A stretch of 64,000 bases of DNA from Sulfurimonas sp. HSL1-2 (GTDB taxonomy: Bacteria > Campylobacterota > Campylobacteria > Campylobacterales > Sulfurimonadaceae): the NCBI RefSeq assembly GCF_039645565.1, contig NZ_CP147914.1, forward strand, positions 558,001 through 622,000, given 5' to 3'. The position numbers and the translations under genes were made by a program. Positions 25,763-34,812 of this stretch are shown here, one piece after another. The notes below the pieces were generated by a model. That model was not told the DNA's origin. It worked only from the letters and a program-made list of their open reading frames with translations, and made no database searches. The number at the start of each line of letters is the position of its first letter. Positions within the stretch are counted from its first letter, which is position 1.

Positions 25763-26873
25763 TGTGTCGCCGGTGACCGGCGATGAAATGGCCTATATTG
25801 GCGAGGCAATCCAATCACGCCTGTTGGCCGGAGACGGCCGTTTTACAAAGATGTGCGAGGCATGGTTTGAAAAGAGCTTGTCAACGCCAACAGTACTGAT
25901 GACAACTTCTTGTACACATGCACTCGAGATGGCTGCAATGCTTATCGGAATAGTGCCGGGCGATGAAGTGATCATGCCCAGTTATACCTTCGTCTCGACG
26001 GCCAATGCCTTTGTGATCCGAGGGGCAAAGATTGTTTTTGTCGATGTCCGTCCGGATACGATGAATATCGATGAAACACTGATTGAGGGTGCGATCACCC
26101 CGAGGACTAAAGCGATTGTCCCGGTGCATTATGCAGGTGTAGGCTGCGATATGGAAACCATCATGGATATTGCGACGCGGCATGGGCTCTACGTTGTGGA
26201 AGATGCGGCACAGGGGATGATGTCGACCTATGCAGGCAAACCGCTCGGTACTATCGGCCATCTGGGGACTTACAGTTTTCATGCTACCAAAAACTATACG
26301 AGCGGCGGGGAAGGTGGCCTGCTGATTATCAATGATGAAAAACTGGTGGACCGGGCACAGATTATTCGGGAAAAAGGGACGAACCGTAATCAGTTCTTTA
26401 GGGGGATGGTCGACAAATACAGCTGGGTCGATGTCGGGAGCAGTTATCTGCCCTCCGAAATCCAGGCCGCCTACCTTTGGGCACAGCTGCAGCATGCAGG
26501 TGCGATCCTGGCGGACCGTATGAACAGCTGGCAGGCCTATGACCGTTTTTTCCGTGCAAGCCCATATGCGCTTGAGCTGCCTACGATTCCAGAAGCGTGC
26601 ATTCATAACGCCCATATGTATTACATCAAAGTAAAGGATCTGGAGGAGAGGCGGCAGTTGATTGATCACATGCGTGATCAAGAGATTAATGCCGTATTCC
26701 ATTATGTTCCGCTGCACTCTGCACAGGCAGGCAGGCGTTTTGGCCACTTTCAGGGGGAGGACAGGTACACCACAAAAGAGAGTGAGCGCTTATTGCGTCT
26801 GCCTCTCTATTTCAAGATGTCAGGCAGTGATCTGGAACGGGTATGTGAGCAGGTGGATGCTTTTTTTAAATAG
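25749..26873 (+). CDS. DegT/DnrJ/EryC1/StrS sugar aminotransferase, WecE-like
   Basis: The 374-aa PLP enzyme has the catalytic lysine at residue 181 in FHATKNYTSGGEGG, which is close to the WecE/RffA form of the motif. Other family features are TTSCTHALEMAA, GDEVIMPSYTFVSTANAFV and VEDAAQGM. WecE makes dTDP-4-amino-4,6-dideoxygalactose from the 4-keto-6-deoxy sugar. The same or a related product is plausible here, but neighbouring substrate specificities are hard to tell apart. rmlA/rmlB-type genes for the precursor are absent from the window. It overlaps both neighbours (14 and 17 nt). Confidence 0.85.
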   Translation: MIYFNVSPVTGDEMAYIGEAIQSRLLAGDGRFTKMCEAWFEKSLSTPTVLMTTSCTHALEMAAMLIGIVPGDEVIMPSYTFVSTANAFVIRGAKIVFVDVRPDTMNIDETLIEGAITPRTKAIVPVHYAGVGCDMETIMDIATRHGLYVVEDAAQGMMSTYAGKPLGTIGHLGTYSFHATKNYTSGGEGGLLIINDEKLVDRAQIIREKGTNRNQFFRGMVDKYSWVDVGSSYLPSEIQAAYLWAQLQHAGAILADRMNSWQAYDRFFRASPYALELPTIPEACIHNAHMYYIKVKDLEERRQLIDHMRDQEINAVFHYVPLHSAQAGRRFGHFQGEDRYTTKESERLLRLPLYFKMSGSDLERVCEQVDAFFK

Positions 26874-28707
26874 CAGATTGTTTCTTCTCACAGTCGTCTT
26901 CCTGACGCTTGCCTTATACCTTGGGCCGTTCGGGCTGTACGGTCCCTCTGTGGCTCTACCGACATTTGACAATCTTGACAGTAAGATCGTCCTTTATAAG
27001 ATCTTGGCTGAAAGCGGTATGCTGTTTGCGCCTTCATCGTCTATTGTCCCCAATATGATGGATGGACTTCCGCGCCTCTCGTATGGGAGTGAATTGAATG
27101 CCTTGGTGTGGCTTTTTGTCTTTTTCAAACCTTTCACTGCCTATGTGATGAACGAAGTGATCATGCATCTGACGGCATTCGTCAGTATGCTGGTTTTACT
27201 GCGCCATTATTTTGTGCCTTATACCATTCGGTTCAGAAGGCTTGTTATCCTTTCGAGCTCTTTACTTTTTGCATTGACACCTTTCTGGTTCTCCGGCGGC
27301 CTGAGTGTCCCGGCAATGCCCCTGGTCTTGTACGCCTTTTTACGTATCAGAGATGGTCAGGGGAGGTGGCAGGAGTGGGCCGTACTGCTATTAGTGCCTT
27401 TTTACAGCAATCTGATTCTGGTGTACAGTTTTTTTTTAACGGCAATGGCACTCTGGGCAGTCGCGGACAGGATTGTGTACCGATCCATTAACCGCCCTTT
27501 TGTGGGTGCCATCGTACTGATGGGCATTGTCTATCTCGGTGTGGAATACAGACTGGTGATTTCTATGTTCTTTGATGATGCATTTATTTCTCACCGCACT
27601 GAATTCGTGAAGTATTACGGGACTTTTGCGGAGGCATTCCGCTCCGCACATTTGCTCTTCCTGGGAGGTGAAGAGCATACGGCAATACGGCTTTCACCTT
27701 ATGTGATCGGCACTGTCATGATCGCGATGCTGCTTTCGTTCAAGTCATCGGATTTCTCCCGAAAAGATTCGTTGCTTGTCATCGCCGTGATCTTACTGGG
27801 GTTTTTTTCAGGGTTATGGAACACTGCCTTGGCGCAGAAGATGACACTCCCGGTCATTGTCTCTGTTTCACTGGTAGGATTTTTCCTGCAAAAAGGAATT
27901 CTCAGAGTATTGTTTGCGATGATGCTTGTTCAGATCGCGTTTGCCTATGAATATGCATTTTGGTTCTATGAAGGGATGCATGATCTCGCCCGGCAGTTTT
28001 CTTTTATCGAAATGTTCAATATGTCACGCTTCTATTTTATGGCGATTCCACTGTGGATTGTTATGCTGGCCATTTCGTTTTCGCTGCTAGTGTCCAAACT
28101 CAAGTATGCTGAGATACTCATCGGTTCCGTGGTAGTGATGCAGGCGGCAACCCTCTTCGACGTACGGACCTTTGTCGAAAAAGACCTTTATCACACCAAG
28201 GTGGGTTTCGAACAATACTATGCACCGGAACTCTTTGAAGACGTTGCAGATACTGTCGGAAAGCCTAAAGATTCCTACCGTGTGGTCAGTCTGGGGATTC
28301 ATCCGCTTGTCGCACTCTATAACGGTTTTTATACGCTCGATGGCTATTGTACGAACTACCCACTCTCCTACAAGTACAGATTCCGTCCGGTCATTGCCGA
28401 CAATCTGTCACGATATCCCGGCAATAGAAAGATGTATGATGATTGGGGAAGCAAGTGTTACGTCTATGCGGGCAATATCGGTTACATCCGTTATTTCCCC
28501 GGGGTGGTGCTGAAAGGTGTCGAGATCAATGTCGATTATCTGAAGGCTATGGGAGGGGAGTATGTCCTTTCAGGCTATGAAATAGACGGTGCGGCTGACA
28601 TCGGATTGAAATTCATAAAAGTTTTTACAAGCGACAAGGCTTATTGGGATGTCTATCTTTATGAGGTGATAGGAACAGCAGGCGAAGGCGGGGAAAAAGT
28701 AGAATGA
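26857..28707 (+). CDS. YkoS/YfhO-like polytopic membrane protein, array copy 1
   Basis: The 616-aa protein has about 12 hydrophobic segments. The first extracytoplasmic loop carries FDNLDS (residues 37-42) and is followed by GLPRLSYGSELNALVWL. The C-terminal region has YRVVSLGIHPLVALYNGFYT, then LDGYCTNYPLSYKYRF, WGSKCYVY and the ending YWDVYLYE. These blocks recur in the other four copies. The group resembles YfhO/YkoS, proposed GT-C transferases that move sugars from polyprenyl phosphate to surface polymers; the paired acidic residues in the first loop suit that fold. ATG 26857 overlaps the aminotransferase gene by 17 nt. Confidence 0.65.
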   Translation: MLFLNSRLFLLTVVFLTLALYLGPFGLYGPSVALPTFDNLDSKIVLYKILAESGMLFAPSSSIVPNMMDGLPRLSYGSELNALVWLFVFFKPFTAYVMNEVIMHLTAFVSMLVLLRHYFVPYTIRFRRLVILSSSLLFALTPFWFSGGLSVPAMPLVLYAFLRIRDGQGRWQEWAVLLLVPFYSNLILVYSFFLTAMALWAVADRIVYRSINRPFVGAIVLMGIVYLGVEYRLVISMFFDDAFISHRTEFVKYYGTFAEAFRSAHLLFLGGEEHTAIRLSPYVIGTVMIAMLLSFKSSDFSRKDSLLVIAVILLGFFSGLWNTALAQKMTLPVIVSVSLVGFFLQKGILRVLFAMMLVQIAFAYEYAFWFYEGMHDLARQFSFIEMFNMSRFYFMAIPLWIVMLAISFSLLVSKLKYAEILIGSVVVMQAATLFDVRTFVEKDLYHTKVGFEQYYAPELFEDVADTVGKPKDSYRVVSLGIHPLVALYNGFYTLDGYCTNYPLSYKYRFRPVIADNLSRYPGNRKMYDDWGSKCYVYAGNIGYIRYFPGVVLKGVEINVDYLKAMGGEYVLSGYEIDGAADIGLKFIKVFTSDKAYWDVYLYEVIGTAGEGGEKVE

Positions 28708-30536
28708 AGAGACTGGCACAGACCGTTTTGGACAAACGTACCCTGCTTGTTGCAGCACTGACGGTACTTGGACTCTATCTGCTCCCGTTGTGGGTTACAG
28801 GAGATAGGCTCTATATCCTGGTCTTTGATAATCTTGACTCGCCGATACTCCTGTTCAAAGTATTGGCAGAGAGCCATCAGCTTTTCGCGCCTTCCATGGA
28901 GATCATTCCGAACATGATGTCAGGTCTGCCGCGCTTGAGTTTTGGCAGCGAATACAATGTACAGGTGTGGCTCTACCTTCTTTTTAGCCCTTTTTTGGCG
29001 TATCAGATCAACTTGACACTTGTTCACCTGGTGGGTTTCATCGGTATGTATCTGCTGATGAACCGCCTGACGCCAAGGGATACCGGGCCATATCGACAGG
29101 CCGTTGCGGTATTGTCGGCGCTGCTTTTTTCCATACTGCCATTCTGGCCTCCCGGAGGGCTGAGCGTATCGGGGCTCCCTTTGCTGCTTTATCTCTTCTT
29201 GAAGGTCCGTGACGGGGAGTATGCCTATTATGATATTGCACTGCTGCTGCTCTTCCCGTTATACAGCAGTTTTGTCCTAAGCGGTGTGTTCTTTCTGACG
29301 GCAATCACGCTGCTTTGGATCGCAGATGTTGTGAGGAAAAAGGCACTGAATGCCCCATTTGTCGGGATGATTGCTTTGCTGGGTCTCTCCTATTTACTGG
29401 TGAATTACCGTCTGGTCGACCAGATGCTGCTTCCGTCGGATTTTATCTCCCATCGTTCGGAGTTCTTCCGCGATTTCGGTTCGTTCTTTGATTCGTATCG
29501 TTTTGCGCACCTTCTGTTCCTCAACGGCCAGGAACATACCTCTTGCTCGCAGGCGAACTGGATCATCCCGACTATTCTGATCGGACTATCGTTTTCCGTA
29601 CTTTCTACGCCGCTTTCTAGATATGCGTCACTTTTTTGGCTGATGGTGATAGCCTTGTCATTTCTTTTCCCTTTTTGGCAGACGATGACAACGCAACGAT
29701 ACTCACTGCCAATGCTGCTGCTGTACGGTCTTGGGATCCTCCTGGTATCAAAAAAGCGGTTGCTTCCGCTGCTGTGGATCATCCAGATCGCTATTTCATA
29801 CTGGCACGGCTTCTGGACGTACGAGGGATGGATCGGTTGGGTCGAAAAGTACCAGATCCTCCGTTCGTTCGATTTTTCAAGGTTTTATTTTCTTCAACCG
29901 ATGTTGTGGATCATGATGTTGGGCATTGCATTTGCGGTCATTGTGAAAACAGTGCGGTATGGTATAGTGATGGTCCTTGCGATTGCCGTGCTGCAGTCCC
30001 ATGCCCTTTTCCAGTCTAAAACGTTCATGAAGGCATCCGGCCCAGACAGGTTGAGTTTTCATTCATATTACGCAGAAACACTATTTCAGCGTGTAAGAAC
30101 AACGCTGGATGAAGATCCTGCTGGCTACCGGGTCGTCGCATTCGGCATACCGCCGGCGGTCCTAATCTGGAACGGCTTTTATACAATCGATGGGTATGTG
30201 ACGAACTATCCACTGTCATATAAACACGAATTCGCAAAACTGCTGGAAAAGGATTTTGCGAAGCGGCCGCAGAACAAAGCGATATTTGAGCATTGGGGAA
30301 GCAAGTGCTATCTGACCGGCGGTGTCTCTTATACGCATTATGTCCGCGGCCAACCCTTGGATGATGTACAGCTTGATACTGCAAGGCTGAGGGCCATGAA
30401 TGTACGATACCTGTTTTCCGCGCATGAAATAAGGGCACCCGAACGCGATGCGTTGCGGTTGAAAACAAAAGTAGTAAATGATCAGGATAGTTATTGGGAT
30501 GTCTATGTCTATGAGCTGGATACAGCAGAAAATTAA
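28704..30536 (+). CDS. YkoS/YfhO-like polytopic membrane protein, array copy 2
   Basis: The 610-aa protein is closest in outline to copy 1, with which it overlaps by 4 nt (ATGA). FDNLDS lies at residues 41-46 and GLPRLSFGSEYNVQVWL begins at about 74. Near the C-terminus come YRVVAFGIPPAVLIWNGFYT, IDGYVTNYPLSYKHEF, WGSKCYL and YWDVYVYE. The hydrophobic core differs clearly from the other copies, so this is old duplication rather than a recent repeat. The likely role is a lipid-linked glycosyl transferase with its own acceptor or linkage. Confidence 0.65.
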   Translation: MKRLAQTVLDKRTLLVAALTVLGLYLLPLWVTGDRLYILVFDNLDSPILLFKVLAESHQLFAPSMEIIPNMMSGLPRLSFGSEYNVQVWLYLLFSPFLAYQINLTLVHLVGFIGMYLLMNRLTPRDTGPYRQAVAVLSALLFSILPFWPPGGLSVSGLPLLLYLFLKVRDGEYAYYDIALLLLFPLYSSFVLSGVFFLTAITLLWIADVVRKKALNAPFVGMIALLGLSYLLVNYRLVDQMLLPSDFISHRSEFFRDFGSFFDSYRFAHLLFLNGQEHTSCSQANWIIPTILIGLSFSVLSTPLSRYASLFWLMVIALSFLFPFWQTMTTQRYSLPMLLLYGLGILLVSKKRLLPLLWIIQIAISYWHGFWTYEGWIGWVEKYQILRSFDFSRFYFLQPMLWIMMLGIAFAVIVKTVRYGIVMVLAIAVLQSHALFQSKTFMKASGPDRLSFHSYYAETLFQRVRTTLDEDPAGYRVVAFGIPPAVLIWNGFYTIDGYVTNYPLSYKHEFAKLLEKDFAKRPQNKAIFEHWGSKCYLTGGVSYTHYVRGQPLDDVQLDTARLRAMNVRYLFSAHEIRAPERDALRLKTKVVNDQDSYWDVYVYELDTAEN

Positions 30537-32379
30537 AATGGTTGCTTCGTGGAGCCGGGTCCCCGGGCTGCAGGAAAGGGTTTCGGTCGGCATGGCACTG
30601 ACCGTTTTGGCAATATACCTTCTTCCGCTGCTGACATATGGGACATCTTTGCATATCCTGGTGTACGATAATCTTGACGGGATCATCCCTACCGTGAAAA
30701 TTTTGGCGCAAAGCGGGCAGCTTTTCGCTGACTCTACATCGGTTCTTCCCCAGATGATGGGAGGACTGCCGAGGCTGTCATTCGGAAGCGAATGGCGTCT
30801 CGTGGTGTGGCTTTATTCCCTGTTCCCGCCCTTTGCGGCTTATGCTGTTCATGAAATACTCATCCACGTTGTCGCATTTGCATCGATGGCATATTTTTTG
30901 AAGTCGAACATTCTTTCGCCGACATACCCATACCGTAGTGTGATGCGCTACGGGATCGCACTCGCGTTTGCCCTCATGCCGTTTTGGCCGATGGGAAGCC
31001 TGAGTATTCCGTTGATGCCGCTGACGGCAGCTATTTTGATTAAGATACGTGCCGGGCACGCATCCCGCCTGGAGTGGGGCTTGCTGATGCTGGTCCCGTT
31101 TGCCAGCAGTTTCGTCGTCTACTATTTCTTTTTTCTCTTGATCGCCGGGGTGGTTTGGCTGCGGGATCTTCTCATAAGGCGTCAATGGAACCTTGCGTTT
31201 TTCTTTGCGATCGCGGGGATGGTTTTGGTTTTTCTTCTGGTGGACTATCGTCTGGTCCATGAGATGTTTTTCGACGTAGGGTATGTTTCGAACCGTGTAG
31301 AATTTATAAAGACCTATATTCCTTTCGCACAGGCGTATAAAATTGCGCACCTGACGTTCTTGGAAGGGCAGCCGCATAGCCGGAGCATACATCTCCCCTT
31401 TATACTGTCCATGGTGATTGTGGGGATCATGCTGACACGGGTTCGTACACAACTGTCTTTGCCGCTGTCACTTGTGCTTATGCTCCTGCTGGCCGGCACT
31501 TTCATGACGACGTTCTGGAACCAGGTCCTGGGAAATTTTTACACCATGCCGGTTTTGCTGGTCGGCACGACTGTTTTGCTGGTGGCGCAAACGCACTCTC
31601 GACCTTTTCTGGGACTGTTCTTGTTGCAGATCGTGATCGCTTATTGGTATGCCTTCTGGTATTACGAAGGGTGGGAAAAGATCGCGGAGCAGTTTCGATT
31701 CATCGAGATGTTTCATTTTTCCAGGTTTAATAACCTGCAGCCGTTTTTGTGGTATGTCTTGATGGCATACAGTGTTTCGATACTGGTCCGCAAAGTCCGT
31801 TTTGCGACGCCATTTCTTGTAATGCTCATCGCATTTCAGGTGGCGATGGCATTCAATCACCGAACGTTCCAGATCGCAGTAAGCCAGCAGGCCGTGACCT
31901 ATGAAAATTTTTATGCTGTCGATATGTTCAAGAGGATCAAAGCATATATCGGTCTCCCGCAATCGCAATATAGGGTTGTCAGCCTCGGGATATACCCGGC
32001 GGTGAGCCTCTATAACGGTTTCTATACCCTTGACGGTTATATGAACAACTACCCTTTGTCCTATGCACATCTGTTTGAAAAGTTTACTCTTCGCCCCGAT
32101 GCTTACCGTTATCGTAAAGAGCACGGCCTTCAAAACTGGACGAGCAAATGTTACATACCCGTGGAGGGGAAAGTATATTATGACTATACGAAGAACGGCA
32201 GTGCTGATCGTCTTGATATGGATACATCACTGATGTACGATCATGGGCTTCGCTTCGTATTGTCGGGATACAGGCTGAGTGCCCCTGAACAATATGGACT
32301 GGAGTTTTTAAAGTATTTTTCGGACCAGGAGAGTTTCTGGGATGTCTATTTGTATGCTGTGTGTAAGGAGAAGATGTGA
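30511..32379 (+). CDS. YkoS/YfhO-like polytopic membrane protein, array copy 3
   Basis: The protein is 622 aa from ATG 30511, which overlaps copy 2 by 26 nt. ATG 30538, 1 nt after the copy 2 stop, is an alternative, and neither has a strong ribosome-binding site. The first-loop motif is YDNLDG (residues 52-57), then GLPRLSFGSEWRLVVWL. The C-terminal block is YRVVSLGIYPAVSLYNGFYT, LDGYMNNYPLSYAHLF, WTSKCYIP and FWDVYLY. It therefore keeps both acidic residues of the first loop but has Tyr and Gly at the flanks. Same proposed role as the other copies. Confidence 0.65.
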   Translation: MSWIQQKIKMVASWSRVPGLQERVSVGMALTVLAIYLLPLLTYGTSLHILVYDNLDGIIPTVKILAQSGQLFADSTSVLPQMMGGLPRLSFGSEWRLVVWLYSLFPPFAAYAVHEILIHVVAFASMAYFLKSNILSPTYPYRSVMRYGIALAFALMPFWPMGSLSIPLMPLTAAILIKIRAGHASRLEWGLLMLVPFASSFVVYYFFFLLIAGVVWLRDLLIRRQWNLAFFFAIAGMVLVFLLVDYRLVHEMFFDVGYVSNRVEFIKTYIPFAQAYKIAHLTFLEGQPHSRSIHLPFILSMVIVGIMLTRVRTQLSLPLSLVLMLLLAGTFMTTFWNQVLGNFYTMPVLLVGTTVLLVAQTHSRPFLGLFLLQIVIAYWYAFWYYEGWEKIAEQFRFIEMFHFSRFNNLQPFLWYVLMAYSVSILVRKVRFATPFLVMLIAFQVAMAFNHRTFQIAVSQQAVTYENFYAVDMFKRIKAYIGLPQSQYRVVSLGIYPAVSLYNGFYTLDGYMNNYPLSYAHLFEKFTLRPDAYRYRKEHGLQNWTSKCYIPVEGKVYYDYTKNGSADRLDMDTSLMYDHGLRFVLSGYRLSAPEQYGLEFLKYFSDQESFWDVYLYAVCKEKM

Positions 32380-34244
32380 GTTTTGACAAGCTGGCCGGGG
32401 AACGGATAAAGCAGTACTTCAGTACTTCTAGGAGCCGATTTTTTGTTTTTCTGCTCGGGATGGTGGCGATGGGAGTCTACCTGTGGCCGATCAGCAGCGG
32501 TGCCGATATGATCATGACAATCTCCGATAATCTCGATTCCGCGCATTCGCGGTACTATGTCCTGGCGAATAGCGGAAAGATTTTCGCAGATTCCATGAGT
32601 ATGGTCCCGGGGATTATGCATTCGTTGCCCCGGATCTCCTTTGGAAGCGAATTCAACGTTTTACTGTGGCTTTATGTCATCTTCCCGCCGCTCGAAGCCT
32701 ACAGTGTCAATCTTGTAATGATGCACATGGTCGCTTTTTGGGGGATGCTGCTGCTGTTGCGGAATCATTTTATTCCCCGTGATATTGCCTATCGCGAGTT
32801 GCTTGTTGTCCTGGGGACCTTGCTCTTTGCTTTCGTGCCATTCTGGCCAGCGGGCGGCCTCAGTGTTGCCGGTCAGCCCTTGGCGCTCTATGCATTTTTG
32901 AATATTCGAAAGAGCGGTGGGCGGTATTATGATTGGATGATCGTGACGCTCCTGCCGTTTTACAGCAGTTTTGTCTTGGCCTACCTCTTCTTCCTGATTC
33001 TGATGACAGGGCTTTGGCTTTTTGATTGGCGAAAAGAAAAGCGAATCAATACTGGTCTGTTTATCGCCATTGCACTGATGACAGCGATTTTCCTTGCGAT
33101 TGAATATCGCCTGGTTTCCGTGATGCTGTTTGGTCAGGGCGGATTTGTGTCCCACAGGGAGGCATTCGTCACGGAAGTAAGAGGTTTTTTGGATGCCTAT
33201 CGTGAATCACACCTGATCTTCCTTGATGGGCATGTCAATACACCCACAGTGCAGTTTGACATTGTCATTTTGGCGGTATTGGCAGCAATGGCACTCTTTG
33301 CACTTGTTGAGAAGATACGGATTGGAACACGCATTTCAATCCTGTTTATCCTGACGTTTTTTCTTATGATGTACAGTGGCGCATATATGGACATGATAAG
33401 ATCAAAATATGCGATGGGGACGCTCCTCGTCATGACGCTTGTATTTGTGAAGTTTGTCCGCGTGCATGCATCCAGACTCTTCGGAATGCTTTTCCTCCTG
33501 ATTCTCATGAGTTCGTTCCTCTACGGGTTTTGGTCTTATGAAGGGGTTCAGTTCATCAAAGAAGCGATGCCGTTTTTTGAAAAATTCAACTTTTCACGGT
33601 TTTATTTTTTACAGACATTGGCCTGGTACATATTGCTGGCAATGGCTTTCGTCATATTTGTCCGCTATTTGCGTTTTGGAATGGTCTTGGTCATATTTAT
33701 ATTCGTGTTCCAAGCTGACAATGCATTCGTCCGCCGCTCTTTTAACAAATTAACAATGCAGGCTGTCAGTTACGGCAGTTTTTTTGCCCCGTCGGTGTAC
33801 AAGGATATTCGTGACTTCATCGGAAAAGATCCGAAGGATTATTATGTCGTCATGTTGGGGATGCACCCCTCAAGCGCGCAGTTGAACGGCCTGCAGACCC
33901 TGGACGGGTACGTCTCCAACTATCCGCTTGCGTACAAGCTGGAATTCCGCAAAGCGATAGAAAAGGAGTTGGAAAAAAATGCATTTATCATGCAGCGCTA
34001 CGACACATGGGGCAGTTCCAACTACCTGTTTTCATCGGAACTGGGCAAATACGTCATCTACAAGCGTGAAGGGGTGATCCACCATTTGGATATCAACACC
34101 ACGGTGCTGTATCAATTGGGGGGAAGGTATCTTTTAACACAGTACACGATCATGAATGCAGCTGACATCGGGCTGGACTTCAAAGCATCATTCGATTCGA
34201 AGGCGAGTTTCTGGAAAATCAACCTATATGAGATCAACCCGTGA
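32376..34244 (+). CDS. YkoS/YfhO-like polytopic membrane protein, array copy 4
   Basis: The 622-aa protein starts at GTG 32376 and overlaps copy 3 by 4 nt. The first-loop motif is SDNLDS (residues 50-55), followed by LPRISFGSEFNVLLWL. It is the most divergent in the C-terminal block: YYVVMLGMHPSSAQLNGLQT replaces the NGFYT form, while LDGYVSNYPLAYKLEF and WGSSNYLF are kept. It ends FWKINLYE. It is the last gene of the coupled operon, 95 bp before the pilin cluster. The altered block suggests a different acceptor or donor within the same family. Confidence 0.65.
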   Translation: MSFDKLAGERIKQYFSTSRSRFFVFLLGMVAMGVYLWPISSGADMIMTISDNLDSAHSRYYVLANSGKIFADSMSMVPGIMHSLPRISFGSEFNVLLWLYVIFPPLEAYSVNLVMMHMVAFWGMLLLLRNHFIPRDIAYRELLVVLGTLLFAFVPFWPAGGLSVAGQPLALYAFLNIRKSGGRYYDWMIVTLLPFYSSFVLAYLFFLILMTGLWLFDWRKEKRINTGLFIAIALMTAIFLAIEYRLVSVMLFGQGGFVSHREAFVTEVRGFLDAYRESHLIFLDGHVNTPTVQFDIVILAVLAAMALFALVEKIRIGTRISILFILTFFLMMYSGAYMDMIRSKYAMGTLLVMTLVFVKFVRVHASRLFGMLFLLILMSSFLYGFWSYEGVQFIKEAMPFFEKFNFSRFYFLQTLAWYILLAMAFVIFVRYLRFGMVLVIFIFVFQADNAFVRRSFNKLTMQAVSYGSFFAPSVYKDIRDFIGKDPKDYYVVMLGMHPSSAQLNGLQTLDGYVSNYPLAYKLEFRKAIEKELEKNAFIMQRYDTWGSSNYLFSSELGKYVIYKREGVIHHLDINTTVLYQLGGRYLLTQYTIMNAADIGLDFKASFDSKASFWKINLYEINP

Positions 34245-34339
34245 ACATTTAAGGTTCCAAAGAGAATATTAAGTTTTTCTATGCGAGAATATCTCTAGGT
34301 TGCAAGAGTAGCCAAATTTCACAAAACAAGGGGTCTCTT

Positions 34340-34717
34340 ATGAAAAGAGCTGGTTTTACAATGATCGAATTGATCTTCGTTATCGTTATTCTTGGTATTT
34401 TGGCAGCGGTTGCCATTCCGAAACTGGCAGCGACTCGTGACGATGCTAAAACGTCAACAGAGCTGACAAACATTTCCACTGCGGTTAATGATATCGGTTC
34501 ATACTACACTTCTCAGGGTACAATTGACTCATCTAGCTCTGCATCAATTGCAGCGGGTAAAGTCAAATGTTTCTCTATCGCTGCTAACGGTGCAACAGGT
34601 ATCGTAGTTTCTTCTACAAACGATGCAACAACTTATTGTGCTGCTGCACATACTGCTGCAAACACACAGGGCCTGATCGGAACACACGTATTCGGTGGTA
34701 GTGGCGTTTCTTACTAA
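34340..34717 (+). CDS. Type IV pilin-like protein 1 (candidate major pilin)
   Basis: The 125-aa prepilin has the type III signal MKRAG/FTMIELIFVIVILG: Gly at -1 and Glu at +5. The helix continues to IPKLAATRDDAK. A Ser/Thr/Ala-rich globular part has two Cys, at CFSIAAN and TTYCAAA, and the C-terminus is GVSY. It is the shortest of four tandem pilins and the only one with Gly at -1. Its codons lean to GCT, TCT and ACA, unlike the neighbours, as in abundant proteins. It has a strong AAGGGG site, and a hairpin follows it. These points suggest the major subunit of the cluster. Confidence 0.8.
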   Translation: MKRAGFTMIELIFVIVILGILAAVAIPKLAATRDDAKTSTELTNISTAVNDIGSYYTSQGTIDSSSSASIAAGKVKCFSIAANGATGIVVSSTNDATTYCAAAHTAANTQGLIGTHVFGGSGVSY

Positions 34718-34738
34718 TACAATCTGATAAATGCTCTT

Positions 34739-34760
34739 TTCAACGGCATGGGCCGTTGAA
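34739..34760 (+). terminator. Hairpin after pilin gene 1, possible attenuating terminator
   Basis: TTCAACGGC pairs perfectly with GCCGTTGAA around a four-base loop (ATGG). The downstream tract, GGGGTTTTAT, gives only four T, and upstream T can extend the stem by wobble with those G. It is placed to end most transcripts after pilin 1 or to protect its 3' end. Confidence 0.6.
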
Positions 34761-34768
34761 GGGGTTTT

Positions 34769-34792
34769 ATAACAATATACCGGTATTGTTAT
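34769..34792 (+). repeat. Perfect 9-bp inverted repeat in the pilin 1-2 gap
   Basis: ATAACAATA and TATTGTTAT flank a six-base loop, TACCGG. It sits between the terminator-like hairpin and the hairpin at the start of pilin gene 2. It could be an operator or an RNA stem. Confidence 0.5.
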
Positions 34793-34812
34793 TAGACTCA
34801 AAGGGAGTCTAA
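34792..34812 (+). promoter_or_regulatory. Inverted repeat enclosing the pilin 2 ribosome-binding site
   Basis: TTAGACTC and GAGTCTAA pair perfectly around AAAGG and end at the base before the ATG at 34813. The Shine-Dalgarno sequence AAGGGAG lies in the loop and 3' arm, so the stem would hide part of it. This could reduce pilin 2 translation relative to pilin 1 or make it switchable. Confidence 0.55.

Noticed and set aside
26857-34244. Assembly-duplicated or recent repeat units
   Set aside because: The four copies share only short protein blocks and differ throughout at nucleotide level, so they are diverged paralogues and not a DNA repeat.
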